Part shown: piece after piece, positions 1-8,362 of the stretch | Layout of the letters: each line of letters opens with the position of its first letter | Numbering within the stretch: the stretch's first letter is position 1 | Assembly: GCF_003129965.1 (NCBI RefSeq) | Contig: NZ_NRCJ01000008.1 | Coordinates: forward strand, 83,557-147,556 | DNA from: Aggregatibacter kilianii | GTDB taxonomy: Bacteria; Pseudomonadota; Gammaproteobacteria; Enterobacterales; Pasteurellaceae | Length of the DNA stretch: 64,000 nucleotides | Reading direction: 5' to 3' | The notes under the pieces: model-generated | What the model saw: only the letters and a program-made list of their open reading frames with translations | What the model was told of the DNA's origin: nothing | Database searches by the model: none | Position numbers and translations under genes: made by a program

Positions 1-1
1 A

Positions 2-991
2 GCGGCATTTAAAGACAATATGACGCAGCTCACGCAAGTTTTCACGGCAATGGGAGAATACTTGTCGTTACGTATTGCGCCGGCGATTTCTCGTATTATT
101 GAGCGCTTTACAAAATGGTTTTCAGAAAACAATGATCTGATTAAAGCCATTTTGAACGGCTTCGGAAGAGTGTTTTCATTCTTGTTTGAGTTAGCCGGAG
201 CGATTGATAATGTGGTATCAAATACCATTGGCTGGCGCACTGTCATTTATACCTTGGGCGCGGCGTTGCTTTGGTTAAGTCGTCGTATGATTTTAGCCTT
301 TGCGACCAATCCGATTACGCTTGTTTTGGCAGCGATTTCAGCCGTCTTTTTGTTGGTTGATGATTTTATTGGATATTTAGAGGGTAATGAAACAGCCTTG
401 GGTGAGTTTTGGAAACCTTTTAAATCCGCGCTTTTGTGGGTAAAAACCACATGGCAAAACTTTGTCGATAATTTCACTGTAGATCCGATTGGTTCAACAT
501 TATCACTGGTTACCAATATGATTGAGCTGCCTTTTAAGCTCGGCTTGGCATTAGTGGTTGGTTTGTGGAATTTATTCACTGGTGAACAGTTAGATCTTGA
601 CGTGATTGAAAAGGGCTTCGCTAAAGTCACCGATTGGATTAAAAAACCGTTCCAGTCAGCCTTCGATTGGGTAAAGGGTTATTACGATGAATACATTGGT
701 CCGATTGTTGATACGGTGAGAGATTGGTTTGGTTCTAGCGGAACTGGCAAAGTGAGTGAGAACACAAAAGCCTATGACGCAATGATGTTTGACCCGAATT
801 ACTATGCGACAGCCCCGCAAGCGGCAGCCGCCGGATTGGGGCAGGGGACATCAAACGCGGATAACAGTATCAAAAACAGTAATAACAAGATCACCATCAC
901 GCAAAACATTCAAGGCGCGGACAATCCTAAGATCGTTGCGGATCAGTCTGCTCGTGCAATTAGTAATCAACTTTCGCCTATTGTGGGGTAA
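2..991 (+). CDS. Phage tail tape-measure protein, C-terminal part (5' end outside window)
   Basis: The reading frame is open from the left edge, with six in-frame codons before the first ATG at 20, so this is the C-terminal part of a longer gene. About 330 residues are visible. They show alternating amphipathic and hydrophobic stretches (around residues 75-115 and 165-185 counted from the ATG) and a Gly/Asn/Ala-rich C-terminus, as in tape-measure proteins of contractile-tailed phages. Such proteins set tail length and help deliver DNA through the host membrane. The family call rests on this composition and on position directly upstream of baseplate genes. The next gene starts 3 bp after the stop, so it belongs to the late tail operon. 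Confidence 0.7.
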   Translation, partial: AAFKDNMTQLTQVFTAMGEYLSLRIAPAISRIIERFTKWFSENNDLIKAILNGFGRVFSFLFELAGAIDNVVSNTIGWRTVIYTLGAALLWLSRRMILAFATNPITLVLAAISAVFLLVDDFIGYLEGNETALGEFWKPFKSALLWVKTTWQNFVDNFTVDPIGSTLSLVTNMIELPFKLGLALVVGLWNLFTGEQLDLDVIEKGFAKVTDWIKKPFQSAFDWVKGYYDEYIGPIVDTVRDWFGSSGTGKVSENTKAYDAMMFDPNYYATAPQAAAAGLGQGTSNADNSIKNSNNKITITQNIQGADNPKIVADQSARAISNQLSPIVG

Positions 992-994
992 TCA

Positions 995-1813
995 ATGTTT
1001 AATTTTGCACAGGTCTCTAACCGGTCAATTGGAACTATTAAGTTTGATGTGGTCACGAGTGAAGATCATCAATCCGATCTCTCCATTACCGAAAACCCCA
1101 TTGAATCAGGAGCTGCAATTGCCGATCACGCAGTGATTCAGCCGAAACAGGTGACGATAAACGGCGTTATGGTCGATCATGACCATAATACTTTTGGTTT
1201 AGACCTCCCGTATATCGGTGATATACGGGGTGGCGTGGACTTTCTAAACAATTTCCCTCTGCCCTGTAAAGTAGTTACGCAGACTGCTCAAACCATTGCT
1301 AAAGTCGGGCGTGCGGTTAGCATGGTCGCTACAGCGGTTCGCACAAGTCTTGATGTAGTGAATAAAGTGCGGAAACTTGCACCGTGGCTACCTGATTCTG
1401 CGGTTCTTGATTTGTTGGATAGCTCATTGGGTGACAGTCGGGTGCAGAAGTGCTACGCGGATTTAGTCGCTTGTCAGAAATCGGGCGAAACCATCGATAT
1501 TCAGACCGGCATCCACTTGTACAAAGATATGCTAATCCAATCTGTGGCAGTTTCACAGGCGCAAGATGGCAGCGCCACATTCACGATCACCGCGCGAGAA
1601 ATTTTTGTGGTAAACACCGCTACAACGAAAAGCGGGAAGACTACGACGGCAGGCAATAAGAAAAGTGGTCGGGCGGGTTCGCAATCTGCGTCGAAAACAC
1701 AACAAGGCAATACACAGCCTGTTGCAAAAGAGCCGAAAAAAACGACCGCACTTTATAACTTAGGTGGAAATATAGCAGGTAAGATTAAGCGTGGTTTAGG
1801 AGTGTCGCAATGA
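995..1813 (+). CDS. Baseplate/distal-tail (Dit-like) protein
   Basis: 272 residues. The N-terminal ~150 residues (FNFAQVSNRSIGTIKFDVVT, then a region rich in I, E and D with DHAVIQPKQVTINGVMVD) resemble the Dit-like N-terminal domain of myovirus baseplate proteins, which form the ring joining tail tube and baseplate. The C-terminal ~70 residues are Lys/Ser/Thr/Gln-rich low complexity that looks like a flexible tail. It begins 3 bp after the tape-measure stop, and its stop overlaps the start of the next gene by 4 bp, so the genes are probably translationally coupled. Family assignment is from recall of similar prophage proteins, not from a search. Confidence 0.65.
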   Translation: MFNFAQVSNRSIGTIKFDVVTSEDHQSDLSITENPIESGAAIADHAVIQPKQVTINGVMVDHDHNTFGLDLPYIGDIRGGVDFLNNFPLPCKVVTQTAQTIAKVGRAVSMVATAVRTSLDVVNKVRKLAPWLPDSAVLDLLDSSLGDSRVQKCYADLVACQKSGETIDIQTGIHLYKDMLIQSVAVSQAQDGSATFTITAREIFVVNTATTKSGKTTTAGNKKSGRAGSQSASKTQQGNTQPVAKEPKKTTALYNLGGNIAGKIKRGLGVSQ

Positions 1814-2118
1814 AACAAATTCCCGTAACCCAATCCCCCCACCAAGAACAAACGTTCGAATTTAATGGCACCAAGATTCGCCTCACGCTTCGATTTAACA
1901 GTGTGGGGCGTTTTTGGGCAATGGATGTATTTGAGCCGGTGAATCAAAAACAAATTTGCACAGGTCAAGCGCTTGCTTGCGGCGTTCCTTTACTTGTCCG
2001 CAGTACGCAGCCTTATTTTTTCTTCCTTGAAGATGAAAGCGGTGCGGAGTTAGATCCGATGGAAATATCGGATTTAGGCACTCGTTGTTTTTTGTATATA
2101 GGTGAAAAGTCATCGTAA
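1810..2118 (+). CDS. Baseplate plug-like protein
   Basis: 102 residues, overlapping the preceding gene by 4 bp (ATGA). It has a compact beta-rich pattern (QTFEFNGTKIRLTLRFNSVG, then WAMDVFEP, and a PLLVRS...YFFF stretch) matching the small baseplate plug proteins (Pam3 gp18-like) that sit between the Dit-like ring and the hub in many simple myoviruses. The gene order Dit-like, plug, hub, spike supports this. It is followed by a rho-independent terminator at 2144-2176, so this is the end of a transcription segment. Confidence 0.6.
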   Translation: MKQIPVTQSPHQEQTFEFNGTKIRLTLRFNSVGRFWAMDVFEPVNQKQICTGQALACGVPLLVRSTQPYFFFLEDESGAELDPMEISDLGTRCFLYIGEKSS

Positions 2119-2143
2119 AAACGACCGCACTTTAGAATAAAAC

Positions 2144-2176
2144 AAACCCCGATAGCTGGTAACTATCGGGGTTTTT
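2144..2176 (+). terminator. Rho-independent terminator after plug gene
   Basis: A perfect 12-bp stem (AAACCCCGATAG at 2144-2155, complement at 2163-2174) with a 7-nt loop, ending in a T-run to 2176. It splits the tail operon into two segments. Confidence 0.85.
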
Positions 2177-2210
2177 CATTCCAACTTTCCCAATAAAGAA
2201 GGAACAAATT

Positions 2211-2390
2211 TTGAGTAAGTATAGCAAAACTAAGTTAAAAATCCACTTAAAAGAGGGGTTAGAAATGGAAACAAATGCAAGTCCTATTATGCGCGGTGCA
2301 ATCGCGTTTTCTATTGTTATTGTTGCCCTTGGATTGTTTGCTTTATGTATCACACCGTTAGCTAATGTTTTGATTGAAGTTATAAAATAG
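2211..2390 (+). CDS. Small single-pass membrane protein of the prophage (TTG start)
   Basis: A 59-residue frame starting with TTG at 2211, preceded by a good Shine-Dalgarno (AAGAAGGAAC at about 2197-2206). It reads MSKYSKTKLKIHLKEGLEME, then a hydrophobic segment around residues 30-50 (AFSIVIVALGLFALCITPLA), and ends in VLIEVIK. An internal ATG at 2265 would give about 41 residues and leaves out the basic N-terminus. Positive charge precedes the membrane span. Its role is unknown. It lies between a terminator and the hub gene, so it may have its own promoter or be a lysogenic-conversion or lysis accessory protein. Confidence 0.5.
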   Translation: MSKYSKTKLKIHLKEGLEMETNASPIMRGAIAFSIVIVALGLFALCITPLANVLIEVIK

Positions 2391-2405
2391 TTTTAAGGGG
2401 GATGC

Positions 2406-3260
2406 ATGAAGCAATTCGGGCGACGATGGAAACTTGACATAAGTAACGATCAGGAAACGTTGAGTATCGAACAATTGCGTGTGGCATTTGAAATTGATAA
2501 GACTATCAACGAGAAGCCAAACCCGGCAAAAATCCAAGTCTGGAATTTAAATCGAGATCACCTTAATCAACTTTTAAGTGGTGCGTTTCAAAAAGCTACT
2601 TTATCGGTTGGTTATGGCGAATTGCGCCAGATTTATTCCGGTGATATTACAAAAGCGCGCGTATTACGTCAGGGCTTGGATTTCGTGTTAACGCTCGAAT
2701 GTGCGGACGGACATCAAGCCTATACGAAATCGCGGGCAACAACGACACTTAAAGCGGGTGCAACAGATGAGCAAATTGTTCAGGAATTACAGAAAACCAT
2801 GCCAAAAGTGCAGACGGGCGCAATAGACATTCCGAATCAACGTAAACTTCCTCGCGGGCGTGTATTAAACGGCAACAGCCGGGATATTCTCACCAAGATC
2901 GCGCGTAACAATGGGGCGAATTGGTCTATTCAGGACGGTTCTTTGGTTTTCTTGCCGAAAGACAAGGTGTTGAGTGATGACGCCGTTTTGTTGTCGCAGG
3001 AAACGGGCATGATTAACGCACCGGAGCAAACCGATGATGGGCTTGAATTAACCTGTTTGCTTAATCCTGCATTGCAAATAGGTGGGTTAGTCCAGGTGGA
3101 ATCAATCTTAGAGTATTTCAACGGCGAATATAAAATCGTGAAGCTGGCGCACAGTGGAGATGGTATTGGCGGAGATTGGCAAAGCAAACTCACCGTGATT
3201 GGCGGCAAGTTCAAAAAAGTGGAAAAACCGAAGAAAGACGGTAAAAAGGATAAAAAATGA
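2406..3260 (+). CDS. Phage baseplate hub protein
   Basis: 284 residues. The N-terminus (WKLDISNDQETLSIEQLRVA...PNPAKIQVWNLN) is typical of small hub proteins related to gp27/gpD that trimerise to receive the spike. The mid region (LTLECADGHQAYTKSRATTT) and the KIARNNGANWSIQDGSLVFL block match this family as I recall it. The C-terminus is a Lys/Asp-rich tail (KKDGKKDKK). An AAGGGG Shine-Dalgarno lies just upstream (2396-2401). The stop overlaps the next start by 4 bp. Confidence 0.65.
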   Translation: MKQFGRRWKLDISNDQETLSIEQLRVAFEIDKTINEKPNPAKIQVWNLNRDHLNQLLSGAFQKATLSVGYGELRQIYSGDITKARVLRQGLDFVLTLECADGHQAYTKSRATTTLKAGATDEQIVQELQKTMPKVQTGAIDIPNQRKLPRGRVLNGNSRDILTKIARNNGANWSIQDGSLVFLPKDKVLSDDAVLLSQETGMINAPEQTDDGLELTCLLNPALQIGGLVQVESILEYFNGEYKIVKLAHSGDGIGGDWQSKLTVIGGKFKKVEKPKKDGKKDKK

Positions 3261-3901
3261 ATTATGACCAATCCTTAGCAACCCCAGAAACGGCGACAGA
3301 TCAGCAAATCCAGCAAGATCGGCTTAACTTACACACCGCTTTGCCGGCTAAAGTGGTCAGCTTCGATCCTGCAAAACAGACGGTTACGCTTGCGGTACAA
3401 ATTAAAATGCAACTTGCAGACGGAAGCGGCGCCGACATCCCCCCGTTGGTTGATGTGCCAGTGAGTTTTCCGCGCGGAGGGGGCTTTGCTGTGACATTTC
3501 CGCTACAGGCGGGTGATGAAGGCATTGCTATTTTCTCCGAACGTTGTATTGACGGATGGTGGCATAGCGGAGGTGCGTCGTTGCCACTAGATTTTCGGTT
3601 GCATGATTTGTCTGATGCTATGTTTATCCCGGGCGTCTGTTCGGTGCCGAAAGCGCTTAATGGCTTTTTTACCGGTGGCTTATCCATGCAAACCCTCGAC
3701 GGTGGCACGTATATTCGTATTGTGAACGGATCAATCAAGATTAAAGGCGATATTGAGCATGACGGCAACACAAAACAAAAAGGCGAATTACATTCTACGG
3801 GTGCAATTAGTAGCGATACCGACGTAAAAGCGGCGGGTATTTCCGGCAAGTCACATACTCACCGGGGGGACAGCGGCGGAACAACAGGAACACCACAATG
3901 A
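3257..3901 (+). CDS. Gp138-type membrane-puncturing tail spike
   Basis: 214 residues. The N-terminal part (residues ~25-110) has the OB-fold-like pattern of Gp138-N spikes (LPAKVVSFDPAKQTVTLAVQ, PVSFPRGGGFAVTFPLQAGD). The C-terminal half has glycine-rich short beta repeats (SIKIKGDIEHDGNTKQKGEL, then TGAISSDTDVKAAG) and ends SHTHRGDSGGTTGTPQ. The SHTH motif is common at spike tips, where histidines coordinate iron. It is the central spike that pierces the outer membrane on contraction. Both ends overlap neighbouring genes by 4 bp. Confidence 0.75.
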   Translation: MNYDQSLATPETATDQQIQQDRLNLHTALPAKVVSFDPAKQTVTLAVQIKMQLADGSGADIPPLVDVPVSFPRGGGFAVTFPLQAGDEGIAIFSERCIDGWWHSGGASLPLDFRLHDLSDAMFIPGVCSVPKALNGFFTGGLSMQTLDGGTYIRIVNGSIKIKGDIEHDGNTKQKGELHSTGAISSDTDVKAAGISGKSHTHRGDSGGTTGTPQ

Positions 3902-4257
3902 CAACAAGAGTAAGACGGCTGGATAAAAATCACGATTGGACGTTTGGGCAAGGCTTTTCGAACTACGCCACCGAATCTGAAGCTATCGCGCAGAATGTAC
4001 AAACCCGCCTTTGGTCATTTGCCAATGACTGGTTTTTGGATTTGGAACATGGTTTACCGTGGCTTGAGCAAATGGGGCGCGGTGTCAATCTGGCTGATTG
4101 GGAAATCAAAATTAAGCGTCATGTATTAGAAACGGAAGGCGTGTCAAAAATCACCGATTATCAGGCAGATTTTGAACCCGATTCGCGCAAGCTGACAATC
4201 TCAATTGACTATCAAGACATTTACGGGCAACAACAGACCGCACGCTATACAGCTTAA
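3898..4257 (+). CDS. Baseplate wedge protein (gp25/GpW-like)
   Basis: 119 residues with TRVRRLDKNHDWTFGQGFSN at the N-terminus and a region predicted to mix helices and strands (FANDWFLDLEHGLPWLEQMG). This pattern matches the lysozyme-like gp25/DUF2634 wedge proteins that nucleate sheath assembly at the baseplate. Position between the spike and the gpJ homologue fits the usual wedge order. The start overlaps the spike stop by 4 bp. A GTGCGGTCT inverted repeat straddles the stop codon (see the terminator entry). Confidence 0.7.
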   Translation: MTTRVRRLDKNHDWTFGQGFSNYATESEAIAQNVQTRLWSFANDWFLDLEHGLPWLEQMGRGVNLADWEIKIKRHVLETEGVSKITDYQADFEPDSRKLTISIDYQDIYGQQQTARYTA

Positions 4258-4274
4258 AGTGCGGTCTTTTTTTA
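4235..4274 (+). terminator. Uptake-signal hairpin between wedge and gpJ genes
   Basis: AGACCGCAC (4235-4243) and its complement GTGCGGTCT (4259-4267) flank a 15-nt loop containing the wedge-gene stop codon, followed by a T-run to about 4273. The right arm is part of an uptake signal sequence (AAGTGCGGT). It may be a partial terminator or attenuator inside the tail operon. Confidence 0.5.
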
Positions 4275-4287
4275 TGAGGGAATTATA

Positions 4288-5430
4288 ATGGCGACGCTGA
4301 TTGAAACCGGCATCCAGATTGAGCGATTAAACGACATTATTACACGCTTTGAAGAAGGCTTTCGGCAAATTTACGGACAAAATATTGACCTTTCGCCCGA
4401 TACACCGGACGGACAGATGGTCGGCTTATTATCGCAAATTAAGATGGATATTGAAGAACTGGCGGAAAATATCTATCGCCAATTAGATCCTGATGTGGCA
4501 ACGGGTGCATGGCTTGAACAGCGCGTCGCCTATGCGGGTTTAATGCGGCGAGCGGCAAGTTACAGCTATCTGCGCTCGGTAGTTTTAACCGGTGAACCCT
4601 TAACACAGCTTTATGCCGGTATTGTCGTTTCAGACCCTCATAAAGTGCGGTGGGTACTGAATGCAAATGTGCAGTTAGACAGTAACGGTTCCGCACGTGC
4701 GGATTTTCGCAGTGAAGAACTGGGCGCATTTAATCTTGCCAAGAACACAAATTTGACGATTGAGACTGTGACTCTTGGGCTTAACGCGGCCACAACGCTT
4801 GAAAATGCGGAAATCGGCGTGGAAGAAGAAACCGATCAGCAATTACGAGAACGTTTTTTCATTAGTCGAACCAAGAATGCGCAAAATTCGGCGGACGCTA
4901 TCCAATCCAAAATTGCCGCCTTGCCTGATGTTAAACAGGTGAAAGTGTTAGAGAACAACACCAAACAACGGGACAAAAACGGCGTTGAGCCACATTCTTT
5001 AAACGTTATTGTTGACGGTGGCGCAGATAATCAGATCGCGCAAGTGATTTACGAAAACAAGGGCGCCGGCGTAGGGTTGCAAGGTGGCACAGAAACGACT
5101 TTGACCATAAATAATGAGCGTCGCACATTACGCTTTGATCGCGTTGCGCCGGTTGATGTGCAGGTGTCTATGCGTTGTGTGCGGTATGAAGATTTTACCG
5201 AAGTGGATAAAGACGAAATTAAGCGATTATTATCTATCCAAAAGTTTGAAATCGGTCAGAATTTATCGTTATCCCGTCTTTATTCGCCAATTAACCAGGT
5301 GGGCGGATTCTGGGTAGAAGAACTAAAAATTGGACGCAAAGGGCAGGCATTAAAAGCAGAAAATGTGATTGTTCAGCCACGTGAGCTGGCTCGTATTTTA
5401 GCATCCGATATTACTATCGAGGTGGAATAA
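4288..5430 (+). CDS. Baseplate J-like protein (gpJ)
   Basis: 380 residues, usual length for baseplate J/gp47-like proteins. The N-terminal helix-rich part (FEEGFRQIYGQNIDLSPDTP, DGQMVGLL) is highly characteristic of the family. A beta-rich middle follows, with the typical VEEETDQQLRERFF segment near residue 185. The C-terminus ends with the DI...EVE strand. It connects the wedge ring to the tail fibres. Its stop overlaps the next start by 1 bp. This gene is the main evidence that the prophage has a contractile tail. Confidence 0.85.
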   Translation: MATLIETGIQIERLNDIITRFEEGFRQIYGQNIDLSPDTPDGQMVGLLSQIKMDIEELAENIYRQLDPDVATGAWLEQRVAYAGLMRRAASYSYLRSVVLTGEPLTQLYAGIVVSDPHKVRWVLNANVQLDSNGSARADFRSEELGAFNLAKNTNLTIETVTLGLNAATTLENAEIGVEEETDQQLRERFFISRTKNAQNSADAIQSKIAALPDVKQVKVLENNTKQRDKNGVEPHSLNVIVDGGADNQIAQVIYENKGAGVGLQGGTETTLTINNERRTLRFDRVAPVDVQVSMRCVRYEDFTEVDKDEIKRLLSIQKFEIGQNLSLSRLYSPINQVGGFWVEELKIGRKGQALKAENVIVQPRELARILASDITIEVE

Positions 5431-6005
5431 TGGCTTATGCTGATTTATTGATTTGGCAATATCGCAACAAGCCGAAAGCCATTGCCACTATCAAGCTGAT
5501 AGAAAACATTATCGCCAAAGGCTTTGTTGACCTGTATCAGTTGCAAGACGTGTTAAATATTGAAACGGCAACAGGTCATCAGTTAGATCTTGTCGGGAAG
5601 CACGTAGGGCAGGGGAGAATCATTAACGGGTATCAACTGCGTAAGTTTTTCGGCTTTCGAGGTTCACCACTCGCACTCGGATTTAGTCAAAAACGTGTCG
5701 GCGGTGGGCAATGGTACAGAAAGCGAGATCCATTGGCTGATTCGGTGCGATTATCCGATGAGGATTATCGATTTCTGATCAAATGCCGAATTTTGAAAAA
5801 TTACCAGACCAGCACGCTACCAAATATCATTGAGGCGTGCCGGTTTATTTTTGGAGACGGCTGCCGGGTCATCGATAACTATGACATGACAGTATCAGTA
5901 TCAGTATCAAACCAAAACATATCCGATTTCAAAAAATTTGCAATCAATCATCTTGATATTTTACCGCGCCAAGCAGGCGTGCAATATCTTTTCAGCTTAG
6001 TATAG
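5430..6005 (+). CDS. DUF2612-type baseplate protein (gpI position)
   Basis: 191 residues. YADLLIWQYRNKPKAIATIK followed by LYQLQDVLNIETATGHQLDL and VGKHVGQGR is the signature start of DUF2612 proteins. These take the place of tail protein I in baseplates with Gp138-type spikes and carry the fibre. The C-terminal region (FIFGDGCRVIDNYDMTVSVS) is beta-rich. The start overlaps the gpJ-like stop by one base (TAATG), which indicates coupled translation. The fibre gene follows after 9 bp. Confidence 0.75.
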   Translation: MAYADLLIWQYRNKPKAIATIKLIENIIAKGFVDLYQLQDVLNIETATGHQLDLVGKHVGQGRIINGYQLRKFFGFRGSPLALGFSQKRVGGGQWYRKRDPLADSVRLSDEDYRFLIKCRILKNYQTSTLPNIIEACRFIFGDGCRVIDNYDMTVSVSVSNQNISDFKKFAINHLDILPRQAGVQYLFSLV

Positions 6006-6014
6006 AGGTCATTT

Positions 6015-7481
6015 ATGGCATTAGTGAATAAACCGGACGAAAGCATTTTTGCTTCATCAGCAAAACAGGGCGAAGTGGATAATTTCCCCGATTTGTTGCG
6101 TGGGTGGGGAATCACATTCGATCAAACGCAAGGTATTCCGCCTATGGAGTGGTTTAACTTTTTGTTTAAACGCCTGGACGAAAAACACGCCTATTTAATG
6201 CAGCGCGGTTTGCCGGAATGGTCTGCTACACAAGACTACACTAAAGGTTCTTGTGTACAGTTTGACGGCTTAAGCTATCGCGCACTAAAAGCAAGCAAAA
6301 ACAACCAACCAAATGAAGCTAATTCGCAATATTGGGTGCGTTGGGGTTTTACGCTAACCGAAATTGCCCGTGCGACATTAACCCAATACGGCTTAACTCA
6401 ACTTTATACCGGTTACGACAGTCAGCGCGAGGATTTAGCATTAACGCCTAAAACTGCATTTTTACTAAAACAACTTATTGATTCAAATACAAGAACTCTG
6501 GGTAATGTTATTCCGAACAGCAAAAAATCTGATGCTGTGAATAGTAACTCGTCTGATACTGTAGCGACATCAAAAGCGGTTAAAACGGCTTATGACAAAG
6601 GCGTGGAAGCGAAAACCGCAGCAGATAATGCACAGAAAACCGCAGACGCTGCTTTGCCGCTAAATAATAGCAATAGTAAAGAACTTACTATTGGCGATTA
6701 TAAGTTTGTATTTCAAACCGACGGAAACTTAGTTGTTATAAGAAAATCAACGAATGATGTTATTTACGCGGCAAATAGATGGGTTAGCAAACTTGGCGAC
6801 ACACTAACGGGCATATTGCGCACAGTTGGCATTGCTTCAAAACAGTTTGGCTTTGGTGATTACAATCAACAATACACAAGCGGCGCACCGTTTATGGTTG
6901 AAGAAGCTGAAACCGACAGAAAAAATACTTATTTCCCGCTGGTTAAAGGTAGATTTCGCAAAGCAGGGAAATACGGAACCGCATTCTCATTCGGCTACAC
7001 AACAAAACAGGGTGAAGGCGATGGATTCGGTAAAGGCATTATCCACATGGCGGAAGATAATGGCTCAAATAGATATTGGGCTTTTGAACATAACGGCGAT
7101 TTTATTGCGGCGAATGATGTTAAAACCGCTGGTGGTAAATCACTAAATACAGCTGCACAATTAAGTGATTTCGCATATCAAAAAATCGGTAATTTTGAGA
7201 TTCGCCGGTATCCAGACGGGACGATGATACAAACGTATTTTATAGAACAGTATGATTTAAAAGACTGGGTGGAGAAATCATTTAACTGGGCACAAGCATT
7301 TGTAGGAAGCCCGCTGATCTTTGAAAAAATCCAAACGTCGTATAACGGGAATCATTCATGCGGTGTAAATATACTAAAAAAATCAACAAACACAACGTGT
7401 TATTATTTTGAATGGGAAGTTGGAACTCCTGACCAAGGTAACGTAAAAATCCAATTCTTAGCAATCGGGAGATGGAAGTAA
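6015..7481 (+). CDS. Tail fibre / receptor-binding protein
   Basis: 488 residues. The N-terminal ~115 residues (DESIFASSAKQGEVDNFPDL, EWFNFLFKRLDEKHAY, then a W..Y.KG carbohydrate-binding-like segment) are the attachment module seen in many Pasteurellaceae and enteric prophage fibres. Residues ~190-215 are an Ala-rich helical stretch (AKTAADNAQKTADAALPL), probably a trimeric coiled coil. The C-terminal ~110 residues (FEIRRYPDGTMIQTYF to the final AIGRWK) match the receptor-binding tips of such fibres. It determines host range. The stop overlaps the chaperone start by one base. Confidence 0.8.
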   Translation: MALVNKPDESIFASSAKQGEVDNFPDLLRGWGITFDQTQGIPPMEWFNFLFKRLDEKHAYLMQRGLPEWSATQDYTKGSCVQFDGLSYRALKASKNNQPNEANSQYWVRWGFTLTEIARATLTQYGLTQLYTGYDSQREDLALTPKTAFLLKQLIDSNTRTLGNVIPNSKKSDAVNSNSSDTVATSKAVKTAYDKGVEAKTAADNAQKTADAALPLNNSNSKELTIGDYKFVFQTDGNLVVIRKSTNDVIYAANRWVSKLGDTLTGILRTVGIASKQFGFGDYNQQYTSGAPFMVEEAETDRKNTYFPLVKGRFRKAGKYGTAFSFGYTTKQGEGDGFGKGIIHMAEDNGSNRYWAFEHNGDFIAANDVKTAGGKSLNTAAQLSDFAYQKIGNFEIRRYPDGTMIQTYFIEQYDLKDWVEKSFNWAQAFVGSPLIFEKIQTSYNGNHSCGVNILKKSTNTTCYYFEWEVGTPDQGNVKIQFLAIGRWK

Positions 7482-8074
7482 TGGCAATCTACTATAAAAA
7501 TGGTTTCTATAACGATGAAAATGGCGGCTATGTACCGCAAGGTGCAGTAGAAATCACCGAACAAACCTACCGCACTTTACTTGATGGTCAAGCTACAGGA
7601 AAACAAATTATTGCTGATAACACAGGCAAGCCAATTTTAGTTGAACCACAACCAAGCCCCGCGCACGAGTTAAAAGACGGCAAATGGATAATTTCACCCG
7701 AAAAACTAACCGCACTTTTGCAACAACGAAAAACGAATTTGCTCAAAACCATCGCCGACAAAACCGATAATTTCAAAGCGCAGTATCTAATCGGCTATTC
7801 ACAGGCAGAAATTGACAGTTTTTATCGACAAGAACGTGAAGCGCGAGACGAATTGCCGACCATGCTTTTGACGGAAATTTTCGAAGGGCGCGATGATTTA
7901 AGCTCAATTGATGACTTGAAAAAAAAGGTTATCGAAAAAGCGGACCTGTTCGCGATCATCATGGGTAAACTCTTTGCAATTAAACAAGGCTTTGAAAAGC
8001 ATATTGAGCAAGCCGAAACAATGGAACAATTGGATAAAATTGAACAGGAGATTAACCAATGGCAAAAACTGTGA
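7481..8074 (+). CDS. Tail fibre assembly protein (chaperone)
   Basis: About 197 residues with the ATG at 7481 overlapping the fibre stop by one base (TAATG). An in-frame ATG at 7472 lies inside the fibre gene and is less likely. The N-terminal YYKNGFYNDENGGYVPQGAV and the KDGKWIISPEKLTALLQQRK motif in the middle are typical of tail fibre assembly (Tfa) family proteins, which help trimerise the fibre and may stay bound to its tip. The C-terminus is helical and Glu/Lys/Gln-rich. It is encoded directly behind its fibre, as usual. Confidence 0.75.
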   Translation: MAIYYKNGFYNDENGGYVPQGAVEITEQTYRTLLDGQATGKQIIADNTGKPILVEPQPSPAHELKDGKWIISPEKLTALLQQRKTNLLKTIADKTDNFKAQYLIGYSQAEIDSFYRQEREARDELPTMLLTEIFEGRDDLSSIDDLKKKVIEKADLFAIIMGKLFAIKQGFEKHIEQAETMEQLDKIEQEINQWQKL

Positions 8075-8316
8075 AAACATGGGGCTATCATGTAGTCGTG
8101 GCAATCGATCAGTTATTCAACGCGCTGATTGGCGGCGCAGCAGATGAGACATTATCAAGCCGCACCTATCGTCGCGCAGCTCTAACCGAGTATCCGCGTA
8201 AGCGTTGGCGCGTACTTTACCGCGTGATTAACGGGGTGTTCTTTGACCGTAACCACTGCAAAGAAGCGTATTTTAGTGAGGTTTACCGCCGACAATACAC
8301 CGAAGATTTTCAATAG
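8059..8316 (+). CDS. Small conserved prophage protein of unknown function
   Basis: 85 residues, overlapping the chaperone gene by 16 bp and preceded by a GGAG Shine-Dalgarno. HVVVAIDQLFNALIGGAADE then TLSSRTYRRA and a C-terminal NHCKEAYFSE segment are recalled from short proteins in many prophages of gamma- and betaproteobacteria. It has one weakly hydrophobic N-terminal segment and is otherwise basic. No catalytic motif is visible. It is the last gene of the tail operon and is followed by a strong terminator. Confidence 0.6.
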   Translation: MAKTVKTWGYHVVVAIDQLFNALIGGAADETLSSRTYRRAALTEYPRKRWRVLYRVINGVFFDRNHCKEAYFSEVYRRQYTEDFQ

Positions 8317-8324
8317 CATAAACA

Positions 8325-8349
8325 AAACGGCGGGGAATCCGCCGTTTCT
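8325..8349 (+). terminator. Terminator at end of tail operon
   Basis: A perfect 9-bp stem (AAACGGCGG at 8325-8333, complement 8339-8347) with a 5-nt loop. It lies between the last tail gene and the convergent integrase and may act in both directions. Confidence 0.75.
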
Positions 8350-8362
8350 TCCTTATCATAGG

